This document shows positions 50,966 to 59,858 of a stretch of 59,858 nucleotides of DNA, in pieces. The position numbers and the translations under genes are program-made. The notes under the pieces were generated by a model. It was given only the letters and a program-made list of their open reading frames with translations, ran no database searches and had not been told where the DNA came from. The stretch is taken from positions 1 to 59,858 of the forward strand of contig DPHD01000056.1 of the NCBI GenBank assembly GCA_003523085.1, written 5' to 3'. The stretch is from Oceanospirillaceae bacterium. Its GTDB lineage: Bacteria; Pseudomonadota; Gammaproteobacteria; Pseudomonadales; Balneatricaceae. Position 1 is the stretch's first letter, and every line of letters starts with the position of its first letter.

Positions 50966-52960
50966 ATGCCTACCCGTCGCGATTTAGCCAATGCCATCCG
51001 AGCCCTTAGTATGGACGCCGTCCAACAAGCTAATTCTGGTCACCCAGGTGCCCCTATGGGCATGGCTGATATCGCCGAAGTGTTGTGGAATGACTTTATG
51101 AGCCACAATCCGGCTAACCCAGAATGGCTTAACCGTGACCGCTTTGTATTGTCCAACGGCCATGGTTCTATGTTGCTATATTCATTGTTACATTTGAGTG
51201 GCTATGAGCTTTCCATTGACGACATCAAAAACTTCCGTCAGTTACATTCTAAAACTGCCGGTCACCCAGAATACGGTTATGCTCCGGGCATTGAGACCAC
51301 CACGGGTCCTTTAGGCCAAGGCATCACTAACGCCATTGGTATGGCGTTAGCAGAAAAAACCTTAGGTGCGCAGTTTAACCGCCCAGGCCATGACATTATT
51401 GATCACAACACTTACACCTTTGTGGGTGACGGCTGTTTGATGGAAGGTGTATCCCACGAAGCTTGTTCGTTGGCTGGTACCTTAGGTTTGGGTAAGCTGA
51501 TTGCCTTTTATGATGACAATGGCATTTCTATTGACGGCGAAGTGGAAGGTTGGTTTACCGACGATACCCCTAAACGTTTTGAAGCTTACGGCTGGCAGGT
51601 CATTCCTGCTATTGATGGCCATGATGCAGACGCTCTGTTTGCCGCTGTTGAAGCCGCTAAAGCTAACCCTGATCAGCCCACTTTGATTTGTTGCAAAACC
51701 ATCATTGGTTTTGGCTCACCCAACAAAGAAGGCAAAGAAGACTGCCACGGCGCACCACTGGGTGTAGACGAGATTGCCTTAACCCGTAAAGAGTTGGGCT
51801 GGAGCTATGGTGCGTTTGATATTCCTGCGGACATTTACGACGAGTGGAATGCCCGCGACGCCGGTGATGATGCCGAACAAATTTGGAATCAAGCCTTTAG
51901 CGATTATCATCAAGCACACCCAGAATTGGCCACTGAATTACTACGTCGTGTAGCGGGCGACTTGCCAGCCGATTTCGAAGCCCAATCACAAGCCTACGTT
52001 GAGCAGTTACAAAGCGAAGGTTCATCCATCGCCAGTCGTAAGGCGTCACAAAATACCATTAACGCCTTTGGCCCACTATTGCCAGAACTGTTGGGCGGTT
52101 CTGCCGACCTTGCAGGCTCTAACCTGACTATGTGGTCAGGCTCAAAAGTCATTACCCAAGAAGACGCCAGCGGCAACTATGTGAATTATGGTGTGCGTGA
52201 ATTTGCTATGTCCGCCATCATGAATGGCATGGCTTTACACGGTGGCTTTATTCCTTACGGCGCAACCTTCTTAGTATTTATGGAATACGCCCGTAACGCC
52301 GTACGTATGGCTGCCCTAATGCGCCAGCGTGTGTTGTTTGTTTATACCCACGACTCTATTGGTTTAGGTGAAGACGGCCCAACGCACCAGCCCATCGAAC
52401 AAATTGCCAACTTGCGTCTTACGCCGCACTTAGACACATGGCGCCCATGTGATACGGTTGAATCTGCCGTAGCATGGAAGACCTCCGTGCAACGTATGGA
52501 TGGCCCCTCTGCCTTGATCTTCTCGCGCCAGAACTTACCGCACCAGCAGCGCGATGAAGCTCAGTTAGGCAACGTTGCCCGTGGTGGTTACATTCTACAG
52601 GACTGCGACGGTGAGCCAGAAGCCATCATCATCGCCACCGGTTCCGAAGTAGGTATTGCCCAGCAAGCCACCGACGCACTTACGGCCCAAGGTAAAAAAG
52701 TACGTTTGGTGTCGATGCCCTGTACTGAACTATTTGAGCGCCAAGATGCGGCCTACCAAGCGCAGGTATTGCCCGCTAATGTCACCGCCCGTGTTGCGGT
52801 AGAAGCGGCCCACGCTGACTACTGGTACAAGTACGTTGGTTTAGGTGGCAAGGTAATTGGCATGACTGATTTTGGTGCCTCTGCTCCCGCCAGCGAGTTG
52901 TTCGAAATGTATGGTTTTACTGCTGACAAGATTGCAGCCACAGTGACCGAGCTACTGTAA
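50966..52960 (+). CDS. tkt: transketolase
   Basis: This is a TPP enzyme of the pentose phosphate pathway. It has 664 residues (E. coli TktA 663). TPP motif GDGCLMEGVSHEA, IAFYDDNGISID, the HSKTAGHPEYG loop, and YTHDSIGLGEDGPTHQPIEQ are canonical. The AAAGGAAG ribosome site is strong. It heads tkt-epd-pgk-fba; epd starts 13 bp after its stop. In Pseudomonas this set adjoins metK, whereas here about 4 kb of accessory genes intervene. Confidence 0.98.
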   Translation: MPTRRDLANAIRALSMDAVQQANSGHPGAPMGMADIAEVLWNDFMSHNPANPEWLNRDRFVLSNGHGSMLLYSLLHLSGYELSIDDIKNFRQLHSKTAGHPEYGYAPGIETTTGPLGQGITNAIGMALAEKTLGAQFNRPGHDIIDHNTYTFVGDGCLMEGVSHEACSLAGTLGLGKLIAFYDDNGISIDGEVEGWFTDDTPKRFEAYGWQVIPAIDGHDADALFAAVEAAKANPDQPTLICCKTIIGFGSPNKEGKEDCHGAPLGVDEIALTRKELGWSYGAFDIPADIYDEWNARDAGDDAEQIWNQAFSDYHQAHPELATELLRRVAGDLPADFEAQSQAYVEQLQSEGSSIASRKASQNTINAFGPLLPELLGGSADLAGSNLTMWSGSKVITQEDASGNYVNYGVREFAMSAIMNGMALHGGFIPYGATFLVFMEYARNAVRMAALMRQRVLFVYTHDSIGLGEDGPTHQPIEQIANLRLTPHLDTWRPCDTVESAVAWKTSVQRMDGPSALIFSRQNLPHQQRDEAQLGNVARGGYILQDCDGEPEAIIIATGSEVGIAQQATDALTAQGKKVRLVSMPCTELFERQDAAYQAQVLPANVTARVAVEAAHADYWYKYVGLGGKVIGMTDFGASAPASELFEMYGFTADKIAATVTELL

Positions 52961-52973
52961 CGAGTCGGTTATC

Positions 52974-54032
52974 ATGGTTAACGCAAAACGTATTGCGATC
53001 AATGGCTATGGTCGCATAGGTCGGGCAGTGCTGCGCGCCATTGTGGAGCGTGGTTTGCAACAGCAGTTGCAAGTCGTGGCCATTAACGACCTTGGTATTG
53101 CCGAGTCTGTGGTGTATGAAACCCGTTATGACTCGGTGCATGGGGCGTTTCCAGCTCAGGTCGATGTGACCCCTCGAGGCATGAGCGTAACCTCTGGCGA
53201 ACACAACAATGACATTGAGCTGTTACAGGTAGGTGATGCAAGCGCTTTACCTTGGGCTGACCTAAACATCGATTTAGTGTTGGAATGCTCTGGTAAAATG
53301 AGCGAGCGAAAACTTGCACAACAGCACCTGACCTGTGGCGCTAATAAAGTGTTGATTGGAGCCGCCGCCGGCGCGGACGTTGATCTAACGGTGGTGTACG
53401 GTATTAACCACGATCAACTAAAAGCCGAACACCGTATTGTTTCCAACGCCTCCTGCACTACCAATTGTATGGCGCCCGTACTAAAGCCGTTACACGACGC
53501 CATCGGTATCGAAGACGGCCTCATGACCACCATTCATGCCTATACCAATGGTCAGGTGCTAACCGATACTGTGATCGATAAAACCGACTTGCGTCGCGGC
53601 CGTTCGGCTACGCAATCCATGATTCCGACCTCCACCCATGCCACCGAAGCCTTGGGTTGGGTATTGCCCGAGTTAGCCGATAAAATCACCGGTATGTCGA
53701 TGCGCGTGCCCACCATTAACGTGTCTGTGGTGGACTTGGTTTTTCGCCCTAGCCGTGACGTTACGGTGGCGCAAGTGAACCAAATCATGGCTGACACAGT
53801 GGCTAAGGATCAGCATGACGTCCTCGGTTATAACCAACAACCGTTAGTCTCTATCGATTTTAATCACTGTTCTAAATCGGCCACTTTTGATAGTACACAA
53901 ACTATGAAGATGGGCCAGTTGATTAAAATATTGGCCTGGTACGACAACGAATGGGGCTACGCTAATCGCATGATTGACGTGGCTTTATGCATGTTAAATA
54001 CATCCCCACACACTACACAGGAAACCCCATGA
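52974..54032 (+). CDS. epd: erythrose-4-phosphate dehydrogenase
   Basis: This enzyme oxidises erythrose 4-phosphate to 4-phosphoerythronate with NAD for the DXP-independent B6 pathway. It has 352 residues of the GAPDH fold. NAD motif INGYGRIGRAVLRA; catalytic Cys in SNASCTTNCMAP; HAYTNGQVLTDT with Thr/Asn changes from GapA-type HSYTNDQ. The tkt-epd-pgk-fba position agrees. A GAPDH with dual use cannot be ruled out by eye. Confidence 0.87.
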   Translation: MVNAKRIAINGYGRIGRAVLRAIVERGLQQQLQVVAINDLGIAESVVYETRYDSVHGAFPAQVDVTPRGMSVTSGEHNNDIELLQVGDASALPWADLNIDLVLECSGKMSERKLAQQHLTCGANKVLIGAAAGADVDLTVVYGINHDQLKAEHRIVSNASCTTNCMAPVLKPLHDAIGIEDGLMTTIHAYTNGQVLTDTVIDKTDLRRGRSATQSMIPTSTHATEALGWVLPELADKITGMSMRVPTINVSVVDLVFRPSRDVTVAQVNQIMADTVAKDQHDVLGYNQQPLVSIDFNHCSKSATFDSTQTMKMGQLIKILAWYDNEWGYANRMIDVALCMLNTSPHTTQETP

Positions 54033-55189
54033 CCATCATTAAAATGACTGACTTAGATTTACGTGGCCAACGCGTGTTGATCCGCGAAGACCTTAATGTA
54101 CCAGTTAAAAATGGTGTGGTTACCAGTGATGCACGCCTACGTGCTGCGTTGCCTACCATTAAAATGGCCTTGCAGTTGGGTGCTAAACTTATGGTCACCT
54201 CTCACTTAGGTCGTCCCAAGGAAGGCGTATATGATGAGCAGTTTTCATTGCAGCCGGTGGCCGACTATTTGGCCGCTAAATTACAGTGCAACGTACGGCT
54301 ACAAAAAGACTGGGTAGATGGTGTTGACGTGGCCGCTGGCGAGTTGGTTATGTTGGAAAACTGCCGTTTTAACACGGGTGAAAAAGCCAATGATGATGCC
54401 TTAGCGCAAAAAATGGCGGCTTTGTGTGACGTGTTTGTTAACGACGCCTTTGGTACTGCACACCGAGCCCAGGCCAGTACCCATGGTATTGCCAAATTTG
54501 TAAAAGTCGCCTGTGCAGGGCCTTTGTTAGTGGCAGAGTTAGATGCGTTAGGCAAAGCCTTAGATAACCCTAAACGTCCTTTAGTGGCGATTGTTGGTGG
54601 TTCTAAAGTGTCGACTAAACTAACGGTACTAGAAACCTTGTCCGACAAAGTAGATCAGCTGATTGTGGGCGGTGGCATCGCTAACACTTTCTTGGCTGCT
54701 GCAGGTTTTCCCGTGGGTAAGTCCTTGTACGAAGCCGACTTGGTGGCTAACGCCAAAGCCCTGATGGAAAAAACTGCCATTCCCTTGCCAACAGATGTAG
54801 TGACGGCCAAGGAATTTAGCGAAACAGCGACCGCAACCACCCAAGCCGCAGCCGATGTGGCCGCCGATGACATGATTATGGATGTAGGTCCAGAAACGGC
54901 CCACCAGTTAGCTAGCATTCTGCAACAAGCGGGTACGATTATTTGGAACGGACCCTTAGGTGTGTTTGAATTTGATCAGTTTGGTGGCGGTACGGAAATA
55001 CTATCTCGTGCCATTGCAGCATCACCTGCATTTTCTATCGCCGGTGGCGGTGATACACTAGCGGCAGTCGATAAGTACGAAATTGCTGACCAAGTGTCCT
55101 ATATTTCCACCGGTGGCGGCGCATTCCTTGAGTTTGTAGAAGGCAAAGAATTGCCTGCAGTGGCCATTTTGGAACAACGTGGCCTGTAA
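54029..55189 (+). CDS. pgk: phosphoglycerate kinase
   Basis: This glycolytic enzyme transfers phosphate from 1,3-bisphosphoglycerate to ADP. It has 386 residues from the ATG at 54029 overlapping the epd stop (ATGA). RVLIREDLNVPVK, SHLGRPKEG, LENCRFNTGEK, the hinge VAIVGGSKVSTKL and the late GGGDTLAAVDKY are family signatures. Confidence 0.98.
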   Translation: MTIIKMTDLDLRGQRVLIREDLNVPVKNGVVTSDARLRAALPTIKMALQLGAKLMVTSHLGRPKEGVYDEQFSLQPVADYLAAKLQCNVRLQKDWVDGVDVAAGELVMLENCRFNTGEKANDDALAQKMAALCDVFVNDAFGTAHRAQASTHGIAKFVKVACAGPLLVAELDALGKALDNPKRPLVAIVGGSKVSTKLTVLETLSDKVDQLIVGGGIANTFLAAAGFPVGKSLYEADLVANAKALMEKTAIPLPTDVVTAKEFSETATATTQAAADVAADDMIMDVGPETAHQLASILQQAGTIIWNGPLGVFEFDQFGGGTEILSRAIAASPAFSIAGGGDTLAAVDKYEIADQVSYISTGGGAFLEFVEGKELPAVAILEQRGL

Positions 55190-55236
55190 TTAATAGATAA
55201 CTTACTTACCTTATTTAGATAGAATGGAGAACACCC

Positions 55237-56277
55237 ATGGCCTTAGTCAGCATGCGTCAATTGTTGGATCACGCCGCCGAACACAGTTACGGCATTCCAG
55301 CTTATAACGTCAACAACCTAGAGCAAATGCGTGCCATTATGCAGGCTGCCGACGCGACGGATAGCCCTGTGATTGTGCAAGCTTCAGCAGGTGCGCGTAA
55401 GTACGCCGGCTCAAACTTCCTTAAGCACATGATTTTGGCGGCGATTGAAGAGTTTCCCCATATCCCTGTGTGTATGCATTTGGACCATGGTAACGCGGCG
55501 GCCACCTGCCAGCGTGCCATTGCTATGGGTTTTTCGTCGGTCATGATGGACGGTTCTTTGGGTGAAGATTCAAAAACACCTACCAGCTACGAATACAACG
55601 TTGCAGTGACTAAGCGCACTGTCGAAATGGCCCACGCTTGTGGTGTTTCGGTAGAAGGCGAACTGGGTTGTTTAGGGTCTTTAGAAACCGGTGAAGCCGG
55701 TGAAGAAGATGGCGTTGGCGCTGCGGGTAAGCTGACTATGGAGCAGATGCTTACGGATCCAGACGAGGCCGCAGATTTTGTTGCCCAAACTAAGGTCGAC
55801 GCTTTGGCCATTGCCTGTGGCACCAGCCACGGCGCGTACAAATTCACACGTCCACCGACGGGCGATATTTTAGCCATTGATCGTATTCGTGACATCCACA
55901 GTAAGATCCCTAATACCCACCTAGTGATGCACGGTTCATCTTCTGTGCCACAGGACTGGTTAGCGGTTATTAATGAATTTGGCGGTGCTATTCCCGAGAC
56001 TTACGGTGTGCCCGTGGAGCAAATTGTGGAAGGCATTAAACATGGGGTGCGTAAGATCAATATTGATACCGATCTGCGGTTAGCGTCTACCGGAGCCGTG
56101 CGTAAGTTCTTAGCGGAAAACCCCAGTGAATTTGATCCGCGTAAATTCCTCACGGTCACCATGAGCGCTATGCAGACCTTGTGTCAGTCGCGTTATGAGT
56201 CGTTTGGTGCGGCAGGTAACGCCAGCAAAATTCGCCCCATAGGGCTTGAAGCAATGGCCGACATGTACGGCCTATAG
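55237..56277 (+). CDS. fba: fructose-bisphosphate aldolase, class II
   Basis: This is a zinc aldolase that splits or forms fructose 1,6-bisphosphate. It has 346 residues. Zinc histidines are in CMHLDHGN and GTSHGAYKF, VMHGSSSVPQDW is the substrate loop, and KINIDTDLRLA is the phosphate-binding strand. AATGGAGAAC is the ribosome site. It ends the tkt-epd-pgk-fba run and is convergent with panC, 9 bp apart. Confidence 0.97.
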   Translation: MALVSMRQLLDHAAEHSYGIPAYNVNNLEQMRAIMQAADATDSPVIVQASAGARKYAGSNFLKHMILAAIEEFPHIPVCMHLDHGNAAATCQRAIAMGFSSVMMDGSLGEDSKTPTSYEYNVAVTKRTVEMAHACGVSVEGELGCLGSLETGEAGEEDGVGAAGKLTMEQMLTDPDEAADFVAQTKVDALAIACGTSHGAYKFTRPPTGDILAIDRIRDIHSKIPNTHLVMHGSSSVPQDWLAVINEFGGAIPETYGVPVEQIVEGIKHGVRKINIDTDLRLASTGAVRKFLAENPSEFDPRKFLTVTMSAMQTLCQSRYESFGAAGNASKIRPIGLEAMADMYGL

Positions 56278-56286
56278 GCAGCTTAA

Positions 56287-57138
56287 TTAGGGCAGGGTGA
56301 ATCGAATATTATCGATGAGTCTTGCGCCACCCAAATAAGCAGCGGCTACAATGGCTAGCTGCTTATCGTCTTGGGTGGCAGGCTGTAAGTCTTGCTGTCG
56401 ACATACTTTGAAATAATCACGTTTAAAACCGGCAGCCTCTAGTGCTTTCTGAGCCTCTTCTTCGATGGCGTGCATATCGGAATTACCCTTCTCCAATGCC
56501 AACCTGGCAGCCACTAAACTGGCCTGTAATTGCGCTGCTTGCTGTAATTCACTGGTGCTCAAATAACCATTGCGAGAACTCAAGGCCAGGCCATTTTCGG
56601 CACGGGCAATGGCGGCGCCAATGATTTTTACGGGCAGACACAGGTCCGACGTCATTTGTTGAATGACTAAAAACTGTTGGTAGTCCTTTAGGCCAAAGAT
56701 AGCCACATCAGGTTGCACAATGCCAAATAACTTGCTCACCACTGTAGCGACACCGGTAAAATGCCCAGGCCGTGTGGCGCCACATAATAAGTGGTCGAGA
56801 TGCGGTACCTTAACAATGGTCGAGCTGACCTTGGTGGCGGGGTACATTTCATCTACGCTAGGAGCAAATAGCACATGGCAACCACGGCTCATGAGTTTTT
56901 CTTGATCAGCCATAAAAGTGCGAGGGTAACCGTTAAAGTCTTCCCCGGGGCCAAACTGTAATGGGTTCACAAAGATGCTGGCTACTACTAAGTCGGCTTC
57001 TTCTAGGGCTCGGTCGATGAGTTGCAAATGACCTTCGTGTAAATTGCCCATGGTGGGTACGAAGGCAATCACCTTGTGCTCGAGTTTGGCCTGCCAGAGG
57101 TGGTCGCGTAAGTGGCTGATGGTGTCTATTGTGTGCAT
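56287..57138 (-). CDS. panC: pantothenate synthetase
   Basis: This enzyme joins pantoate and beta-alanine with ATP. It has 283 residues (E. coli 283). FVPTMGNLHEGHLQLID holds the ATP HxGH motif, and IFGLKDYQQFLVIQQM and LALSSRNGYL are conserved. It starts 18 bp after the panB stop. The partner panD is not in the window. Confidence 0.97.
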   Translation of the reverse strand: MHTIDTISHLRDHLWQAKLEHKVIAFVPTMGNLHEGHLQLIDRALEEADLVVASIFVNPLQFGPGEDFNGYPRTFMADQEKLMSRGCHVLFAPSVDEMYPATKVSSTIVKVPHLDHLLCGATRPGHFTGVATVVSKLFGIVQPDVAIFGLKDYQQFLVIQQMTSDLCLPVKIIGAAIARAENGLALSSRNGYLSTSELQQAAQLQASLVAARLALEKGNSDMHAIEEEAQKALEAAGFKRDYFKVCRQQDLQPATQDDKQLAIVAAAYLGGARLIDNIRFTLP

Positions 57139-57156
57139 GTTATTTTAGGCCAAAGG

Positions 57157-57957
57157 CTAGTTAAAACAGTGTTCAGGGGCGGGAAACTGCCCCGACTTAA
57201 CTTCGCTGACGTAGCTTTCAAGAGCGCCTAATACAGAGCCCTCTTGCTGCAAAAAATCTTTCACAAAACGCGCTGGTTTGTGAGGTGTAATGCCTAACAT
57301 GTCGTAGATGACCAGTACTTGGGCGTCAGTATCTGGCCCTGCGCCAATGCCAATGACAGGCACATTAACCGCTTCGGTAATGGCTTTGCCCACGGCGTTA
57401 GGCACGCACTCGAGCAAGATGATACTCGCACCAGCGGCTTCTAGCTCTATAGCTTCGTTGAGCAAGCTGGCGGCTTGCTCGGGGGTTTTGCCTTGCACCC
57501 GGTAACCACCGAGTTTGTTCACCGCCTGGGGGGTTAAGCCTAGGTGGGCGCACACCGGAATACCTTGTTCATAGAGCTTGCTGACGGTGTCTTTAAGCCA
57601 TAAACCGCCTTCTAGTTTGACGATTTGAGCGCCTGCTTGCATCAGCTCTGTGGCGTTAGTCATGGCTTGTTCGATGGTGCGATAGCTCATAAACGGCATG
57701 TCGGCCATAATCATGCACTGACTGTTACCCGCACGTACGCATCGTGTGTGATAGACCATGTGTTCCATGGTCACTGGCAAGGTGGAGTCGTTGCCCTGTA
57801 ATACCATGCCAAGGGAGTCGCCAACCAAAATGATGTCGATCCCCGCTTGGTTAATGCGCTGGGTAAAACTAGCGTCGTAGCTGGTGACACAGGTGGCCTT
57901 GTCGCCTGCGAGTTTCATGCGCGTGAGGCTGTGCAGGGTAATGTTAGGCATAGTCAT
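57157..57957 (-). CDS. panB: 3-methyl-2-oxobutanoate hydroxymethyltransferase
   Basis: This enzyme transfers a hydroxymethyl group from methylene-THF to make ketopantoate. It has 266 residues from the ATG at 57955-57957; the ATG at 57949-57951 is possible and a TTG at 57976-57978 is less likely. Its motifs VGDSLGMVLQGNDSTLPVTM, ITADMPFMSY-like MADMPFMSYRTIEQAM, HLGLTPQAVNKLGGYRVQG and VIGIGAGPDTDAQVLVIYDM are diagnostic. It overlaps none of its neighbours with this start; folK ends 10 bp upstream. Confidence 0.95.
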   Translation of the reverse strand: MTMPNITLHSLTRMKLAGDKATCVTSYDASFTQRINQAGIDIILVGDSLGMVLQGNDSTLPVTMEHMVYHTRCVRAGNSQCMIMADMPFMSYRTIEQAMTNATELMQAGAQIVKLEGGLWLKDTVSKLYEQGIPVCAHLGLTPQAVNKLGGYRVQGKTPEQAASLLNEAIELEAAGASIILLECVPNAVGKAITEAVNVPVIGIGAGPDTDAQVLVIYDMLGITPHKPARFVKDFLQQEGSVLGALESYVSEVKSGQFPAPEHCFN

Positions 57958-57967
57958 AGGTTCCGAA

Positions 57968-58450
57968 TTATGGCTCAAGACAGGTTAAATCATCTATAGG
58001 GCATTGGTTGAGTAATTGCTGCAGGCTAGTGCCATCGGGCAGAGTTAACTCAGGTGAGAGCTCTGCCAACGGCGCCAATACAAATGCGCGATTTTTCATT
58101 TCCACATGGGGCACGCTCAAGCGAGAGCTGCTGATACATTGCTCGCCAAACAGGATGATGTCTAGGTCCAGGGTGCGAGGCCCCCAGTGGCGTTCACGTA
58201 CACGCTGGTGTTGCTGTTCTAAGGCTTGTAATTGGTCGAGTAAATCATGGGCTTCAAGCTCGGTGATCAGCAGCACCACGGCGTTGACAAAGTCATCCTG
58301 GTCCTGGGGGCCAACGGGTTTACTGGAATATAGCTTAGATGACAGCAGGAGTTCACAGTGAGCCAGCTGGGATAATTCTTGTATCGCCCGTGACACATGT
58401 GCCCGGGGGTTGTCTAAATTGCTGCCTAATCCAACATATACATTGACCAT
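57968..58450 (-). CDS. folK: 2-amino-4-hydroxy-6-hydroxymethyldihydropteridine pyrophosphokinase
   Basis: This enzyme adds pyrophosphate to the pterin in folate synthesis. It has 160 residues. VGLGSNLDNPRAHV at the start, FVNAVVLL, and RHWGPRTLDLDIILFG with PHVEMKNRAFVLAPL are the HPPK signature. It follows pcnB by one base, in the conserved pcnB-folK-panB-panC order. Confidence 0.97.
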   Translation of the reverse strand: MVNVYVGLGSNLDNPRAHVSRAIQELSQLAHCELLLSSKLYSSKPVGPQDQDDFVNAVVLLITELEAHDLLDQLQALEQQHQRVRERHWGPRTLDLDIILFGEQCISSSRLSVPHVEMKNRAFVLAPLAELSPELTLPDGTSLQQLLNQCPIDDLTCLEP

Positions 58451-58451
58451 G

Positions 58452-59798
58452 TTAGGCCTGAGGGGTTTTTTTAGGTTTGCGTTTTTTAGGTGCAGGTTTG
58501 CCTAAGTCAGTGGTCATTTGTTCGCGCCTTTCACCACTGGCAAATTGATACTCGGTCCACCACTCGCCTAGCTTGTCTAAGTCTTCACCACTGGATTCAC
58601 GTAATAGTACGAAGTCGTAAGCGGCACGGAAGCGTTTGTTTTCTACCAGCTCTGCGGCACGATTTCCGTGCCGACGGGGTAAGCGTAGCTGCATGTCCCA
58701 TATTTCTTTCATGGGGGTGCTAAAGCGGCGCGGGATAGAGGTGCGTTTAACCTGTTGCAAAATCACGTCTTGTGCCGCTTGATGCATGGCCGGTATGGGT
58801 GGCATTTTGGTGATTTTGCTTAGCCGCTCTTGGAGTGGGTGCCACAACAAAGCCGCAAACAAATAGGCTGGAGTGACACTTTTGCCTTGGGCGATGCGCT
58901 CATCGGAATTACGCAGGGCAAGTATTACAAACTCTTCCACTTGGTAATCTTCGCTTAGATCCGCTTCGATGGCGGCGTCGGTGGCTGGGAATAGATACTT
59001 AAAGATATCGTAGTCGCGTAACAGATAGTAGGTTTGCTCGCCGTTACCCGACAGGAGTAGTTTAAGCACTTCTTCAAACATACGTGCGGCGGGGATAGGC
59101 TCCAGCAGATGACCCAGCGAATGAATAGGTTCGGCGGTTGCAGGGTCAATGTCAAAGTCGAGCTTAGCAGCAAATCGAATGGCCCGAAGCATACGCACTG
59201 GGTCTTCGCGGTAGCGTGCTTGAGGTTCACCAATCATACGAATGTTGCGTTGTTCGATGTCTGCAACACCCCCAGCAAAGTCATGGATGGTGAAGCCGTT
59301 AATGTTGTAGTACATGGCGTTAATGGTGAAGTCACGACGCATTGCATCGTCGTCAACAGTGCCGTAAACATTGTCTCGAAGCAACATGCCATTGTCGGCC
59401 TGTTTGGCTTGGTTGCTGTTTTGGCCTTCATTATGGCTAGCGCGGAAAGTAGCAACTTCGATCACGTCTCGACCAAAGCGGACGTGTACCAAGCGAAAAC
59501 GGCGACCAATGAGGATGGAGTTTCTAAATAGTTTATGCACCTGCTCTGGATGAGCGTCGGTGGCAATGTCGAAATCCTTGGGTTGTTTGCCTAACAAAAT
59601 ATCACGCACACCACCACCGACCAAAAAGGCTTGGTAACCTGCATCTTTGAGTCGATAGAGCACTTTCAGAGCGTTGTCGCTGATGTCACGGCGAGAAATG
59701 TCGTGGTGATCACGGGTGATAATGGTGGGGCCCTGCGGCGTCGCTGGCGCTGGCTGGTCGCCTTTGACCATGTTGACCAGTTTAGAAATTAAACCCAT
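58452..59798 (-). CDS. pcnB: poly(A) polymerase I
   Basis: This enzyme adds poly(A) tails to RNA 3' ends and speeds decay. It has 448 residues (E. coli PcnB is about 465). The nucleotidyltransferase signature is AFLVGGGVRDILLGKQPKDF with catalytic Asp pair DFDIA, then the RNA-binding block HVRFGRDVIEVATFRA and RRDFTINAMYYN; it lacks the CCA-enzyme features beyond the shared head. The basic C-terminal tail KKRKPKKTP is typical of PcnB. The promoter region continues to the end of the window. Confidence 0.95.
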   Translation of the reverse strand: MGLISKLVNMVKGDQPAPATPQGPTIITRDHHDISRRDISDNALKVLYRLKDAGYQAFLVGGGVRDILLGKQPKDFDIATDAHPEQVHKLFRNSILIGRRFRLVHVRFGRDVIEVATFRASHNEGQNSNQAKQADNGMLLRDNVYGTVDDDAMRRDFTINAMYYNINGFTIHDFAGGVADIEQRNIRMIGEPQARYREDPVRMLRAIRFAAKLDFDIDPATAEPIHSLGHLLEPIPAARMFEEVLKLLLSGNGEQTYYLLRDYDIFKYLFPATDAAIEADLSEDYQVEEFVILALRNSDERIAQGKSVTPAYLFAALLWHPLQERLSKITKMPPIPAMHQAAQDVILQQVKRTSIPRRFSTPMKEIWDMQLRLPRRHGNRAAELVENKRFRAAYDFVLLRESSGEDLDKLGEWWTEYQFASGERREQMTTDLGKPAPKKRKPKKTPQA

Positions 59799-59858
59799 AG
59801 GTATTGTCAGTTCGAGTAATTAAAAAAATCAAAGGCGCATTCTACCATTGCCGTGCAA

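Overview
The window is a piece of chromosome from a free-living, probably marine gammaproteobacterium related to Pseudomonas and Oceanospirillales. The grounds are the two-subunit arginine succinyltransferase (AruF/AruG), a 1601-residue NAD-glutamate dehydrogenase, an ArgR of the AraC family, a pyrB gene followed by an inactive dihydroorotase-like pyrC', the metK-rsmE-gshB-algH-ruvX-pyrR-pyrB-pyrC' block, and the tkt-epd-pgk-fba and pcnB-folK-panB-panC blocks. This placement is inferred from gene content and order only. I saw no rRNA, tRNA, CRISPR array or complete insertion sequence.

Layout. 1-2361: end of a chromosomal integron cassette array. All cassettes read leftward, with four attC sites and a fifth recombination core at the right edge. 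2541-2690: the start of a decayed integron integrase reading rightward. 3069-15449 (minus): arginine catabolism, read as gdhB, aruC, an M20 peptidase, aruF, aruG, astD, astB, with a divergent ArgR-type AraC regulator at 15643. 16668-29519: core genes (marC-like, sdaA, XRE-cupin regulator, rdgB, hemW, DUF4426, SDR, yggT, xseB, ispA, dxs, ribA, ettA, mscS). 29606-31163: proC and yggS. 31372-37186: an operon for a basic-amino-acid or opine ABC transporter followed by a three-subunit FAD/[2Fe-2S] amine oxidase. 37168-39755: a signalling trio (degenerate HD-GYP, soluble histidine kinase, HTH-receiver protein). 39860-46680: the pyr/metK block. 46707-46868: a large imperfect palindrome upstream of metK. 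47118-50797: an accessory block (HicAB, GFA protein, DUF1127/LysR, a Phd-VapC pair, a methyltransferase) between metK and tkt. 50966-56277: tkt-epd-pgk-fba. 56287-59798: panC-panB-folK-pcnB.

How the genes fit together. The arginine block takes arginine through succinylarginine to glutamate and 2-oxoglutarate. The usual last enzyme, the desuccinylase AstE/AruE, is absent from the operon; in its place is an M20 enzyme of the carboxypeptidase G2 type, a family that cleaves N-acyl-glutamates. The transporter and oxidase operon at 31-37 kb has the layout of octopine/nopaline uptake-oxidation loci and would feed arginine into this pathway, although D-hydroxyproline oxidation or cyanide synthesis are family alternatives. 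The least ordinary features are the fossil integron, the M20 gene in the AST operon, the opine-like oxidase operon, and the palindromic metK leader.
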